Assembly (NCBI RefSeq): GCF_030317115.1
Contig: NZ_JASZYF010000006.1
Span: forward strand, 62,001-126,000
Source: Variovorax gracilis
GTDB lineage: Bacteria; Pseudomonadota; Gammaproteobacteria; Burkholderiales; Burkholderiaceae_C
DNA: 64,000 nt
Direction: 5' to 3'
The notes under the pieces are model-generated. The model was not told the DNA's origin. It did not search any database and saw only the letters and a list, made by a program, of their open reading frames with translations. Shown here piece by piece: positions 55,735 through 64,000 of this stretch (positions are counted from its first letter, which is position 1; each line of letters begins with the position of its first letter). A program made the translations under genes and the position numbers.

Positions 55735-58700
55735 ATGAATGCACCCCTGCCCGAGCACATTCGCAAGGCCCTCGAAACGGTCACGCTCGACGACAAATAC
55801 TCGCTGGACTACGGCCGCGCCTTCATGAGCGGCGTGCAAGCGCTGGTCAAGCTGCCGATGCTGCAGCGCCTGCGCGACCAGCAGCAGGGCCGGAACACGG
55901 CGGGCTTCATCAGCGGCTACCGTGGCTCCCCGCTCGGCGGTTACGACCAGGCGCTCTGGAAGGCCAGCAAGTTCCTGAAAGAGCAGAACATCGTCTTCCA
56001 GCCCGGCGTGAACGAAGAGTTGGCCGCCACCGCGCTCTGGGGCACCCAGCAGCTCGGCTTCTCGCCGGCCGGCACCAACAAGTTCGACGGCGTCTTCGGC
56101 ATCTGGTACGGCAAGGGCCCGGGCGTGGACCGGTGCTCCGACGTCTTCAAGCACGCCAACATGGCCGGCACCACCGAGTTCGGCGGCGTGATCGCGGTGG
56201 CCGGCGACGACCACATCTCCAAGAGCTCGACGGCGGCGCACCAGAGTGACCACATCTTCAAGGCCTGCGGCACGCCCGTGTTCTTCCCGGCGAACGTTCA
56301 GGAAATCCTCGACCTCGGCATCCATGCCTTCGCGATGAGCCGCTTCGCCGGCATCTGGTCGGGCATGAAGACGATCCAGGAGATCGTCGAATCGAGCGCC
56401 ACCGCGATGATCGACCCGGAGCGCGTCGAGATCGTCATGCCCACCGATTTCCAGATGCCGCCCGGCGGCCTGCACATCCGCTGGCCCGACCACGCGCTGG
56501 AGCAGGAAGCGCGTCTCATGCACTACAAGTGGTACGCCGCGCTGGCCTACATCCGCGCCAACCGGCTGAACCACAACGTGATCGAAGGGCCGAACGACCG
56601 CTTCGGCATCATGGCCAGCGGCAAGGCCTTCAACGACACGCGCCAGGCGCTGATCGACCTCGGCCTGGACGACGCGGCCTGCCGCCAGCTCGGCATCCGC
56701 CTGCACAAGGTGGCCGTGGTGTGGCCGCTCGAAGCGCAGCTCACCCGCGAATTCGCCACCGGCCTTCAGGAAATCCTGGTGGTCGAGGAAAAGCGCCAGG
56801 TCATCGAATACCAGCTCAAGGAAGAGCTCTACAACTGGCGCGCCGACGTGCGGCCCAACGTGGTCGGCAAGTTCGACGAGGGCGAGGTGCACCAGGCCGA
56901 GGGCTACTCCGGCGGCGAATGGTCGATGCCCAACCCGACCTCGCACACGCTGCTACGGGCCAACGCGGACCTCAATCCGGCGCTGATCGCCAAGGCGATC
57001 GCCCAGCGCCTGAAGAAGACCGGCCTGCTGGCCGCCGCCGGCGCCGACATGGCCGCGCGCATCGACGCCCAGCTCGCCATCCTCGAAGCCAAGGAACGTG
57101 CGATGGCCGCGCCGCAGGCCACCGGGGTTTCGGACGCGGGCCGCCAACCCTGGTTCTGCTCGGGTTGCCCGCACAACACCAGCACCGTCGTGCCCGAAGG
57201 CTCGCGCGCGATGGGCGGCATCGGCTGCCACTTCATGGCGACCTGGATGGACCGCTCGACCATCGGCTTCACGCAGATGGGCGGCGAGGGCGTGCCATGG
57301 GTCGGCCAGCAGCCCTTCACGACCGACCAGCACATCTTCGCCAACCTCGGCGACGGCACCTACTTCCACAGCGGCCTGCTGGCGATCCGCCAGAGCATCG
57401 CGGCCGGCGTGAACATCACCTACAAGATCCTCTACAACGACGCGGTCGCCATGACCGGCGGCCAGCAGGTCGGTGAGCGGCCCGAGGGGCACTCGGTGCT
57501 GCAGATCGCCGAGAGCCTGCACGCCGAAGGCGCGGTGAAGGTGGTCGTCGTCACCGACGAGCCCGAGAAATACGAGGGCGTGAACGTGCCCGGCGAGAAC
57601 GTCAAGGTGCGCCACCGCGACGAGCTGGACGAGATCCAGCGAGAGTTCCGCGAAATCAAGGGCACGACGGCGATCATCTACGACCAGACCTGCGCGACCG
57701 AGAAGCGCCGCCGCCGCAAGCGGGGCACGGCCGTCGATCCGGCGAAGCGCGTGGTCATCAACGAACTGGTCTGCGAAGGCTGCGGCGACTGCAGCGTGCA
57801 GAGCAATTGCCTGTCGGTCGAGCCGCTCGAAACCGAGTTCGGCCGCAAGCGCACCATCAACCAGAGCACCTGCAACAAGGACATGAGTTGCCTCAAGGGC
57901 TTCTGCCCGAGTTTCGTGACCGTCGAAGGCAGCCAGCTCAAGAAGAAGTCGAGGAGCAAGGGCTCCACGCCAGCGGAACTGGGCGCGCTCGACGAGCCGG
58001 CCCTGCCGTCGCTGGCGGGCGGCAACGTCTGGGGCGTCGTGGTCGCCGGCGTCGGCGGCACGGGCGTGATCACCATCGGCCAGTTGCTCGGCATGGCGGC
58101 GCACATCGAAGGCAAAGGCATCGTCACGCAGGACGCGGCGGGCCTGGCGCAGAAGGGCGGCGCGACCTGGAGCCACGTGCTGATCGGCGACACGCAGGAC
58201 GACATCCGCACCACGCGCGTCGGCACGGCGGCGGCCGACCTGATCCTGGCCTGCGATCCGCTGGTCAGCGTCAATGCCGAGACCATGGCGCGCATGCGCG
58301 AGGGCCGCACGCACGTGGCGCTCAACAGCCACAGCAGCCCGACGGCGTCATTCGTGCGCAATGCCAACTGGCAGAACCCGCAGGACGCCTGCGCCGTCGA
58401 GATCGCACGCGCGGTCGGCGCCGATGCCGTCGGCGCCTTCGATGCCGACGCGGCCGCGACCTCGCTGATGGGCGACTCGATCTACGTCAACCCCATGATC
58501 CTCGGCTATGCGTGGCAGAAGGGCTGGATTCCGCTCGAGCATGCGTCGCTGATGCGCGCGATCGAGCTCAACGCCGTGGCGGTCGACAACAACAAGGCCG
58601 CTTTCGAATGGGGCCGCCAGGCCGCCCAGCGGCCCTTGGAACTGCAAAAGCGCGTCCAGCCCGGCCAGATCATCGAGTTCAAGAAGCGCGACACGGTCGA

Positions 58701-59352
58701 AAGCCTGGTCGCGCGCCGCGTCGAATTCCTGACCGGCTACCAGAACGCAGCCTACGCCGACCAGTACAAGGCCTTCGTCGCCAAGGTCCAGAAGGCGGAG
58801 TCGGCGCTGGGCAAGACCAGCCTGACCGAGGCCGTCGCGCGCTACCTGTTCAAGCTGATGGCCTACAAGGACGAGTACGAAGTGGCCCGGCTGCACACCG
58901 ACCGCAGCTTCCTCGACCGGGTCGAAGGCATGTTCGAGGGGCAGGTGGGCAAGGACTTCAAGCTCAACTACCACCTTGCGCCGCCCATCATCGCCAAGAG
59001 GAACGCCAAGGGCGAACTGCAGAAGCAGAAGTTCGGCCCCGCGATGCTGACGGGCTTCAAGGTGCTCGCGAAGCTCAAGGGCCTGCGCGGCACGGCGCTG
59101 GACGTCTTCGGCCGCACCGAGGAACGGAAGACCGAGCGCGCCCTGATCGGCGAATACCGCACGAGCATCGAGGAAGTGCTGGCCGGCCTGAACGCCGGGA
59201 ACCACACCACCGCCCTGGAAATCGCCAGCCTGCCCGAGCAGATCCGCGGCTACGGCCATGTCAAGGAGCGCAGCCTGGCCGCGGCCCGCGTGCGCTGGAC
59301 GGAACTCATGGCGAAGTGGCGCAATCCTCAAGCAGCCCGCGCTGTAGCGTAA
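55735..59352 (+). CDS. Indolepyruvate ferredoxin oxidoreductase, fused form
   Basis: A 1205-aa single-chain 2-oxoacid:ferredoxin oxidoreductase combining the IorA- and IorB-type parts. The N-terminal TPP half has FISGYRGSPLGGYDQALW and AATALWGTQQLGFSP. The TPP-binding core has CSGCPHNTS and GIGCHFMATWMDR. A ferredoxin-like Cys cluster CEGCGDCSVQSNC starts near residue 680. The gamma-type domain GVGGTGVITIGQ starts near 772. It decarboxylates arylpyruvates to aryl-CoA, linking aromatic amino acid breakdown to ferredoxin. A GGAG site 8 nt before the ATG supports the start. Confidence 0.9.
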   Translation: MNAPLPEHIRKALETVTLDDKYSLDYGRAFMSGVQALVKLPMLQRLRDQQQGRNTAGFISGYRGSPLGGYDQALWKASKFLKEQNIVFQPGVNEELAATALWGTQQLGFSPAGTNKFDGVFGIWYGKGPGVDRCSDVFKHANMAGTTEFGGVIAVAGDDHISKSSTAAHQSDHIFKACGTPVFFPANVQEILDLGIHAFAMSRFAGIWSGMKTIQEIVESSATAMIDPERVEIVMPTDFQMPPGGLHIRWPDHALEQEARLMHYKWYAALAYIRANRLNHNVIEGPNDRFGIMASGKAFNDTRQALIDLGLDDAACRQLGIRLHKVAVVWPLEAQLTREFATGLQEILVVEEKRQVIEYQLKEELYNWRADVRPNVVGKFDEGEVHQAEGYSGGEWSMPNPTSHTLLRANADLNPALIAKAIAQRLKKTGLLAAAGADMAARIDAQLAILEAKERAMAAPQATGVSDAGRQPWFCSGCPHNTSTVVPEGSRAMGGIGCHFMATWMDRSTIGFTQMGGEGVPWVGQQPFTTDQHIFANLGDGTYFHSGLLAIRQSIAAGVNITYKILYNDAVAMTGGQQVGERPEGHSVLQIAESLHAEGAVKVVVVTDEPEKYEGVNVPGENVKVRHRDELDEIQREFREIKGTTAIIYDQTCATEKRRRRKRGTAVDPAKRVVINELVCEGCGDCSVQSNCLSVEPLETEFGRKRTINQSTCNKDMSCLKGFCPSFVTVEGSQLKKKSRSKGSTPAELGALDEPALPSLAGGNVWGVVVAGVGGTGVITIGQLLGMAAHIEGKGIVTQDAAGLAQKGGATWSHVLIGDTQDDIRTTRVGTAAADLILACDPLVSVNAETMARMREGRTHVALNSHSSPTASFVRNANWQNPQDACAVEIARAVGADAVGAFDADAAATSLMGDSIYVNPMILGYAWQKGWIPLEHASLMRAIELNAVAVDNNKAAFEWGRQAAQRPLELQKRVQPGQIIEFKKRDTVESLVARRVEFLTGYQNAAYADQYKAFVAKVQKAESALGKTSLTEAVARYLFKLMAYKDEYEVARLHTDRSFLDRVEGMFEGQVGKDFKLNYHLAPPIIAKRNAKGELQKQKFGPAMLTGFKVLAKLKGLRGTALDVFGRTEERKTERALIGEYRTSIEEVLAGLNAGNHTTALEIASLPEQIRGYGHVKERSLAAARVRWTELMAKWRNPQAARAVA

Positions 59353-59386
59353 GGCCAGGCCGGCGAAGCCAGACCCGTTGGTGAAA

Positions 59387-59467
59387 CACCGCGGACCGGC
59401 TTCGCCGGGCCGCCGGTGTTGCCCCCGGTGGGGGTAGGCGGCTACACGAAGTGAGCAAGCCTGGGGG
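59387..59467 (-). repeat. Double-hairpin repeat, copy R5a (first of tandem pair)
   Basis: 81-bp unit beginning CACCGCGGACCGGCTTCGCC and ending AAGCCTGGGGG. It contains the hairpins CCGGCTTCGCCGG and GCCCCCGGTGGGGG. It is identical to 59480-59560 and 93 bases upstream of it. It forms part of the 398-base gap (59353-59750) before yajC, which otherwise holds only the yajC leader. Confidence 0.85.
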
Positions 59468-59479
59468 TGAGTTCAGAAC

Positions 59480-59560
59480 CACCGCGGACCGGCTTCGCCG
59501 GGCCGCCGGTGTTGCCCCCGGTGGGGGTAGGCGGCTACACGAAGTGAGCAAGCCTGGGGG
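59480..59560 (-). repeat. Double-hairpin repeat, copy R5b (second of tandem pair)
   Basis: 81 bases identical to 59387-59467. After the unit the copies diverge (TGAGTTC versus CGAGCAA). A direct duplication with no selective drift suggests recent origin or gene conversion. Confidence 0.85.
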
Positions 59561-59750
59561 CGAGCAAAAGGACCCGACGCGGAGTGCGGGAAACCCGGGG
59601 GCGAGACGATTCCTTACTAATACAATGCCCGGTGCTGTGCGCGGCCAGGTACCGCGCTGCGTGGCCGGTTTTGCACCGCTGCGGATCTGCGGGCCCCTCT
59701 TGTTTTTGGAGGCCTGCGTACTTATTTCTTCCCCTCTGCTGGAGACTCCC

Positions 59751-60083
59751 TTGTTCATTTCCTCTGCTTACGCCCAGACCGCGCCCGCTGCTGCCGGAGG
59801 CGGCGACATGATGTCCTCGCTCGGCAGCATGCTCCCGCTGGTGCTGATGTTCGTGGTCCTCTACTTCGTGATGATCCGCCCGCAGATGAAGCGCCAGAAG
59901 GAAGCCCGCGCCATGATCGAGGCGCTGGCCAAGGGCGACGAGGTCGCGACGGCCGGCGGCGTGCTCGGCAAGATCACCCAGATCGGCGAGCAATACCTGA
60001 CCATCGAGATCGCCAAGGGCGTCGAGGTCCAGATCCAGCGCAGCGCCGTCGTGCAAGTGCTCCCCAAGGGCGTAATCAAGTAA
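59751..60083 (+). CDS. yajC: Preprotein translocase subunit YajC
   Basis: A 110-aa inner-membrane accessory of the SecDF complex. One transmembrane helix (SLGSMLPLVLMFVVLYFVMI, about residues 24-43) is followed by the conserved RPQMKRQKEARAMIEAL and GDEVATAGGVLGKI. The start is the TTG at 59751, preceded by GGAG at 8 nt. No ATG in a suitable place exists, and the N-terminus FISSAYAQTA matches the family. The longer upstream frame passes through repeats and is not protein-like. secD follows after a 271-base gap containing two repeats. Confidence 0.9.
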   Translation: MFISSAYAQTAPAAAGGGDMMSSLGSMLPLVLMFVVLYFVMIRPQMKRQKEARAMIEALAKGDEVATAGGVLGKITQIGEQYLTIEIAKGVEVQIQRSAVVQVLPKGVIK

Positions 60084-60084
60084 T

Positions 60085-60178
60085 GCCCCCCCCCAGCCTC
60101 GCTCACTTCGTGTGCTCGGGCACCCCCTGCTGGGGGCAACACCAGCGGCCCGGCCAAGCCGGTTCCGCGGTGTTTCAC
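60085..60178 (+). repeat. Double-hairpin repeat, copy R6
   Basis: Plus orientation, like R1 and R3: CAGCCTCGCTCACTTCGTGT, a CCCCCTGCTGGGGG hairpin, AACACC, CGGCCAAGCCGG and GCGGTGTTTC. It lies directly after the yajC stop, opposite in orientation to R7. Confidence 0.75.
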
Positions 60179-60266
60179 TAACGGGCCGGGCTTGCCGGCC
60201 GAATATCAATGAGCAATGACTTTTTTTCCCGGCAGCCGCGAGTAGCGCGCTGCGTTCGTGGGCTGC

Positions 60267-60354
60267 TGTGGAACCGGCTTGGCCGGGCCACCGGCAGCGC
60301 CCCCGGTAGGGGGGTGGCGAAGCGACACGAAGTGCGCGAAGCCTGGGGGCGAGC
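60267..60354 (-). repeat. Double-hairpin repeat, copy R7, abutting secD
   Basis: Minus orientation, ending GCCTGGGGGCGAGC directly before the secD ATG. It includes CCGGCTTGGCCGG and GCCCCCGGTAGGGGGG. Its GGGGGCGAG may act as the secD ribosome site, as no other purine-rich site is present. Confidence 0.75.
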
Positions 60355-62235
60355 ATGAACAGATATCCGGTTTGGAAGTACGCGATCATCGTGATCGTGT
60401 TGCTCGTGGGGCTGATCTACGCCCTGCCCAATTTCTTCGGCGAAGCGCCTGCGGTGCAGGTGTCGTCGGCCAAGTCGACCGTCAAGGTCGACGCAGGCAC
60501 GCAGGCCCGTGTCGCCGAGGCGCTGAAGGCCGCCGGTGTCACGCCCGACCTGTTGACGCTCGACCCCACCTCGGTGCGCGCGCGCTTCACCAACACCGAC
60601 GACCAGCTCAAGGCGCGCGACGTGCTGCAGCACGCGCTGGTTCCGGACCCGAGCGATCCGCCCTATGTGGTGGCGCTCAACCTGCTGTCGCGCTCGCCGT
60701 CCTGGCTGACCGCGCTGCATGCCTTTCCGATGTACCTGGGCCTGGACCTGCGCGGCGGCGTGGACTTCCTGCTGCAGGTCGACATGAAGGGCGCCATCGA
60801 CAAGAAGGCCGAGTCCTTCGCGAGCGACCTTCGCACCGGCCTGCGCGACAAGGGCGTCCGCGGCAGCGCGGTCAACCGCGTCGGCCAGACCATCGAAATG
60901 CGTTTCCGCGACGCCGCGGGCGTGACGACCGCCAAGGCGCTGCTGCAGGACCAGTTCCAGGACCTCACCGCGGTCGAAAGCCAGGATGGCAACGACTTCA
61001 AGCTGACGGTCTCGATCAAGCCCGAAGCGGCGCGGCGACTGCAGGACGCGGCGCTCAAGCAGAACATCACGACCCTGCACAACCGGATCAACGAACTCGG
61101 CGTGGCCGAGCCTGTGATCCAGCAGCAGGGTCTGGACCGCATCGTGGTGCAACTGCCCGGCGTGCAGGACACGGCCAAGGCCAAGGACATCCTCGGCCGC
61201 ACCGCCACGCTCGAAATGCGCCTGGTCGACGAAAGCGCGGAAGCCCGCGCCGCCGAGCAGGGCGGAGGGCCGGTGCCCTTCGGCTCCGAGAAGTTCCTCG
61301 ACCGCCAGGGCCGCCCGGTGATCGTCAAGAAGCAGGTGCTGGTGACGGGCGAGAACCTCACCGACGCCCAGCCCGGCTTTGATTCGCAGACCCAGCAACC
61401 CAAGGTCGACCTGACCATGGACTCCAAGGGCGGCCGCATCATGCGCGACGTCAGCCGCGAGAACATGCACAAGCGCATGGCGATGCTGATCTTCGAAAAG
61501 GGCAAGGGGGAAGTGCTCACTGCGCCTTCGATCAACGGCGAACTGGGCAACCGCTTCCAGATCTCGGGTTCCATGAGCGTGGTCGAGGCCAATGACCTCG
61601 CGCTGCTGCTGCGCGCCGGCTCGCTTGCGGCGCCGATGGAGATCATCCAGGAACGCACCATCGGCCCGAGCCTCGGCGCCGACAACATCAAGAAGGGCTT
61701 CGACAGCGTGATGTATGGCTTCATCGCCATCATGGTGTTCATGTGCCTGTACTACGCGCTGTTCGGCGTGTTCTCGTCGATCGCGCTGGCCGTGAACCTC
61801 CTGCTGCTCGTCGCGATCCTGTCGATGCTGCAGGCCACGCTGACCTTGCCGGGCATCGCGGCCATGGCGCTCGCGATCGGCGTCGCCATCGACTCCAACG
61901 TGCTGATCAACGAGCGCATCCGCGAGGAACTGCGTGCGGGCGCCTCGCCGCAGGCCGCCATCCATGCTGGCTACGACCGCGCCTGGGGCACGATCCTGGA
62001 CTCCAACGTGACCACGCTCATCGCGGGCATCGCGCTGCTGGCATTCGGCTCCGGCCCGATCCGCGGCTTTGCGGTGGTGCACTGCATCGGCATCGTCACC
62101 TCGATGTTCTCGGCCGTGTTCTTCTCGCGCGGGCTGGTCAACTTCTGGTACGGCAGCAAGAAGAAGCTCAAGACCCTGTCGATCGGCACCGTATGGAAGC
62201 CACCGGCCAACCCGGCCGAGGCCGCCGCGAAATAA
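60355..62235 (+). CDS. secD: Protein translocase subunit SecD
   Basis: A 626-aa SecD with one N-terminal helix, a large periplasmic P1 region and a C-terminal five-helix RND-type unit. Visible strings are LGLDLRGGVDFLLQVD (the D1 domain motif), ELGNRFQISGSM and GIAAMALAIGVAIDSNVLINERI in the proton-conducting helix region. It pulls exported proteins through SecYEG using the proton gradient, with SecF. The ATG lies directly after repeat R7. It is co-directional with yajC and secF. Confidence 0.95.
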   Translation: MNRYPVWKYAIIVIVLLVGLIYALPNFFGEAPAVQVSSAKSTVKVDAGTQARVAEALKAAGVTPDLLTLDPTSVRARFTNTDDQLKARDVLQHALVPDPSDPPYVVALNLLSRSPSWLTALHAFPMYLGLDLRGGVDFLLQVDMKGAIDKKAESFASDLRTGLRDKGVRGSAVNRVGQTIEMRFRDAAGVTTAKALLQDQFQDLTAVESQDGNDFKLTVSIKPEAARRLQDAALKQNITTLHNRINELGVAEPVIQQQGLDRIVVQLPGVQDTAKAKDILGRTATLEMRLVDESAEARAAEQGGGPVPFGSEKFLDRQGRPVIVKKQVLVTGENLTDAQPGFDSQTQQPKVDLTMDSKGGRIMRDVSRENMHKRMAMLIFEKGKGEVLTAPSINGELGNRFQISGSMSVVEANDLALLLRAGSLAAPMEIIQERTIGPSLGADNIKKGFDSVMYGFIAIMVFMCLYYALFGVFSSIALAVNLLLLVAILSMLQATLTLPGIAAMALAIGVAIDSNVLINERIREELRAGASPQAAIHAGYDRAWGTILDSNVTTLIAGIALLAFGSGPIRGFAVVHCIGIVTSMFSAVFFSRGLVNFWYGSKKKLKTLSIGTVWKPPANPAEAAAK

Positions 62236-62247
62236 GGGACACGCCAA

Positions 62248-63201
62248 ATGGAATTTTTCCGGATCCACAAGACCATCCCGTTCATGCGCCACGCACTGGT
62301 GCTGAACGCGGTGTCCATCGTGACTTTCCTGCTCGCGGTGTTCTTCCTGTTCCATCGCGGGCTGCACCTGTCGGTCGAATTCACCGGCGGCACGGTGATG
62401 GAGGTCGCCTACCAGCAGTCGGTCGATATCGGCAAGGTGCGCGAGACCATCGGCAAGCTGGGCTACACGGATGTGCAGGTGCAGAACTTCGGCACCTCGC
62501 GCGACGTGCAGATCCGCCTGCCGGTCCATAAGGGCCAGACCTCCGCGCAGCAGAGTTCACAGGTCATGGAGGCGCTCAAGGCGGCCGACCCGACCGCCAC
62601 GCTGCGCGGCACCGAGTTCGTCGGACCGCAGGTCGGCGACGAACTCACCACCAACGGCCTGAAGGCGCTGGGCATGGTGGTGGTCGGCATCATGATCTAC
62701 CTGGCCTTCCGCTTCGAATGGAAGTTCGCGCTCGCCACCGTGCTGGCCAATCTCCACGACGTGGTGATCATCCTGGGCTTCTTCGCCTTCTTCCAGTGGG
62801 AGTTCTCGCTGGCGGTGCTGGCGGCGGTGCTGGCGGTGCTGGGCTATTCCGTCAACGAGTCGGTCGTGATCTTCGACCGGGTGCGCGAGAACTTCCGGCG
62901 CTATCGCAAGATGACCACCCGCGAAGTCATCGACAACGCGATCACCTCGACCATCAGCCGGACCATCATCACGCACGGGTCCACGCAGCTCGTGGTGCTG
63001 TCGATGTTCTTCTTCGGCGGTCCGACGCTGCATTACTTTGCGCTCGCCCTGACCATCGGCATCCTGTTCGGCATCTACTCGTCGGCCTTCGTGGCGGCGG
63101 CCATTGCGATGTGGCTGGGCGTCAAGCGGGAGGACCTGGTCAAGGGGCCGATCAAGCGCGAGGGTGACCCCGACGATCCGAACGCCGGCGCGACGGTGTG
63201 A
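62248..63201 (+). CDS. secF: Protein translocase subunit SecF
   Basis: A 317-aa SecF. It has an N-terminal helix, a small periplasmic domain with the FTGGTVMEV motif and six helices with VLAVLGYSVNESVVIFDRVREN (the SecDF-signature segment). It forms the SecD partner at the translocon. It follows secD by 12 bases. Its 3' end is followed by a GC-rich 208-base gap with a poorly conserved hairpin region (about 63231-63300), which may be another, very degenerate repeat copy. Confidence 0.95.
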   Translation: MEFFRIHKTIPFMRHALVLNAVSIVTFLLAVFFLFHRGLHLSVEFTGGTVMEVAYQQSVDIGKVRETIGKLGYTDVQVQNFGTSRDVQIRLPVHKGQTSAQQSSQVMEALKAADPTATLRGTEFVGPQVGDELTTNGLKALGMVVVGIMIYLAFRFEWKFALATVLANLHDVVIILGFFAFFQWEFSLAVLAAVLAVLGYSVNESVVIFDRVRENFRRYRKMTTREVIDNAITSTISRTIITHGSTQLVVLSMFFFGGPTLHYFALALTIGILFGIYSSAFVAAAIAMWLGVKREDLVKGPIKREGDPDDPNAGATV

Positions 63202-63409
63202 GGCTGGTCTCCACTCTCGGTCAACGCGTGGACTCACTGCCCCCGAGGGGGCAGCAGGCCGCCTTGGGGCGGTCCGGCGTCGGCCTGGCCCGGCGCTTGC
63301 GTTCAGGGTCAGGGTTGGGGTTGCCGAGCATTGCGGGCTCTTGTGCGGTTACGCTTCCCGATGCAAGCTCGTGCTTGTCGAACTGATTCAACTGCCGACC
63401 TGACCATCC

Positions 63410-64000
63410 ATGCCCACGCGGTCCCATGCCTCCTCCCTCCAACTGTCCCGCGAGACGCGCGAGCGTTTCGTCGCCGCCACCGAGGGGATGATCGCGCCGG
63501 TCGCTCACGCGATCCGCGAAAGGCTCGTCGCACTGGCCGCACAGACCGGCAACGCGCGGGACATGCAGGAGAACCGCGACGGCTTCCTCGCCTTCCAGGC
63601 ACAGGGTTCCAACTGGGTGCAGTTGTCGCAGAACGCGTGGCGCAAGGCACTGGCTGCCAGCACGGCCATGGGGTCGACTTCCAATTCACTGTCGCGCCTT
63701 GAGCTGATCGGCGACGAAGTGGTGGAAACCAGCATCCTGTCGTCGAGGCTGGCCCAGGCGATCCAGGACAAGGCCAACTTCGAGCTCAATGACCTGCGGC
63801 TGCGCATCCAGCATCTCGAAGGGACGAACGAACTCGAGGCCAAGGACATCCTCAAGCCCGAGGCGCTGGCCAAGGTGCTGGTCGACCAGTGGCTGGCCAC
63901 TGGCCTGAGCCGCGCGCTCTGGACCAAGGTCCAGGACCAGGTGCAGCACGAGATGGTCGACGTGATGGTCAAAGCCTACAAGGACGCCAACGCCTTCCTG
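63410..64000 (+). CDS. DUF1631-family protein, 3' end outside the window
   Basis: The reading frame is open from ATG 63410 to the end of the window (197 codons, no stop). The encoded N-terminal part shows RDMQENRDGFLAFQ, ELIGDEVVETSILSSRLAQA and LNDLRLRIQHLEG, with a helical EALAKVLVDQWL segment. This matches my memory of the DUF1631 family, large helical proteins of unknown function found in Burkholderiales and Pseudomonas. No good ribosome site was seen. The rest of the protein lies beyond base 64000. Confidence 0.75.
   Translation, partial: MPTRSHASSLQLSRETRERFVAATEGMIAPVAHAIRERLVALAAQTGNARDMQENRDGFLAFQAQGSNWVQLSQNAWRKALAASTAMGSTSNSLSRLELIGDEVVETSILSSRLAQAIQDKANFELNDLRLRIQHLEGTNELEAKDILKPEALAKVLVDQWLATGLSRALWTKVQDQVQHEMVDVMVKAYKDANAFL

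Noticed and set aside
59387..59560. Tandem repeat as the start of a CRISPR array
   Set aside because: Only two units, 81 bases each, hairpin-rich and joined by a 12-base spacer; no cas genes.
63231..63300. Another copy of the double-hairpin repeat after secF
   Set aside because: Has short GC hairpins (CCCCCGAGGGGG) but lacks the ACTTCGTGT box and the AACACC spacer, so only mentioned under secF.

Overview
The window is GC-rich, densely coded chromosomal DNA of a betaproteobacterium. The closest fit I can offer is Comamonadaceae (Variovorax-like). The basis is the fused indolepyruvate oxidoreductase with an Lrp gene beside it, the yajC-secD-secF block, a DUF1631 gene, a caa3-type oxidase operon, many paired catabolic operons and regulators, and a family of GC-rich double-hairpin intergenic repeats. 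This is inference from gene content; no 16S gene or other marker is present. I see no tRNA, rRNA, CRISPR array, intact insertion sequence or prophage.

Layout. 1-10 kb: yhdP, a nitrilase-type amidase, a sensor kinase/FixJ-type regulator pair, an OmpA-type lipoprotein, a 52-residue membrane protein and mltA, the last two starting divergently on the same CATG. 10-16 kb: a Tat-exported PhoX-type phosphatase, a broken ECF sigma gene, a divergent dmeR/dmeF metal-efflux pair with a clear palindromic operator, a DMT transporter and a NIPSNAP protein.

16-28 kb is the most unusual part. A sigma-54 activator (+ strand) faces a ten-gene minus-strand operon (27899 down to 17384). The operon encodes three paralogous proteins ending in a shared [SA]GRWxR[RH]G-type tag, a gluzincin-like metallopeptidase, a 709-residue protein I cannot assign, an atypical oxoamine-synthase-fold PLP enzyme, a GIY-YIG protein with a Pro/Arg-rich arm, a VanY-type M15 peptidase, an OmpA-domain protein without a signal peptide and an amidohydrolase. 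A good sigma-54 promoter (GG-N10-GC) lies 23 nt before the leader's predicted transcript start-to-ATG distance, matching the nearby activator. I know of no described system with this composition.

28-31 kb: small singletons (periplasmic protein, DUF1851/Tdi1-like protein, VOC protein, DHFR-like reductase). 31-34 kb: an Lrp regulator divergent from a homodimeric 2-oxoacid dehydrogenase E1. 34-39.5 kb: ltnD-otnK-otnC-otnI (four-carbon acid sugar catabolism) running into a cytosine-deaminase-like amidohydrolase and a RidA protein. 46.2-39.5 kb on the minus strand: a seven-gene operon (creatininase family, NitT/TauT-type ABC transporter, FAD oxidase, PDR/VanB reductase, RutR-like repressor) with a RutR-like box over its probable promoter.

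46.4-53.3 kb: VOC and FAD reductase genes, then a DUF1269-like gene and a five-gene cytochrome c oxidase operon behind a strong sigma-70 promoter. 53.4-59.4 kb: an MFS_3 exporter with an Lrp gene, divergent from the 1205-residue indolepyruvate ferredoxin oxidoreductase. 59.7-64 kb: yajC (TTG start), secD, secF and the 5' part of a DUF1631 gene that runs off the end. Double-hairpin repeats sit in at least seven of the intergenic gaps.
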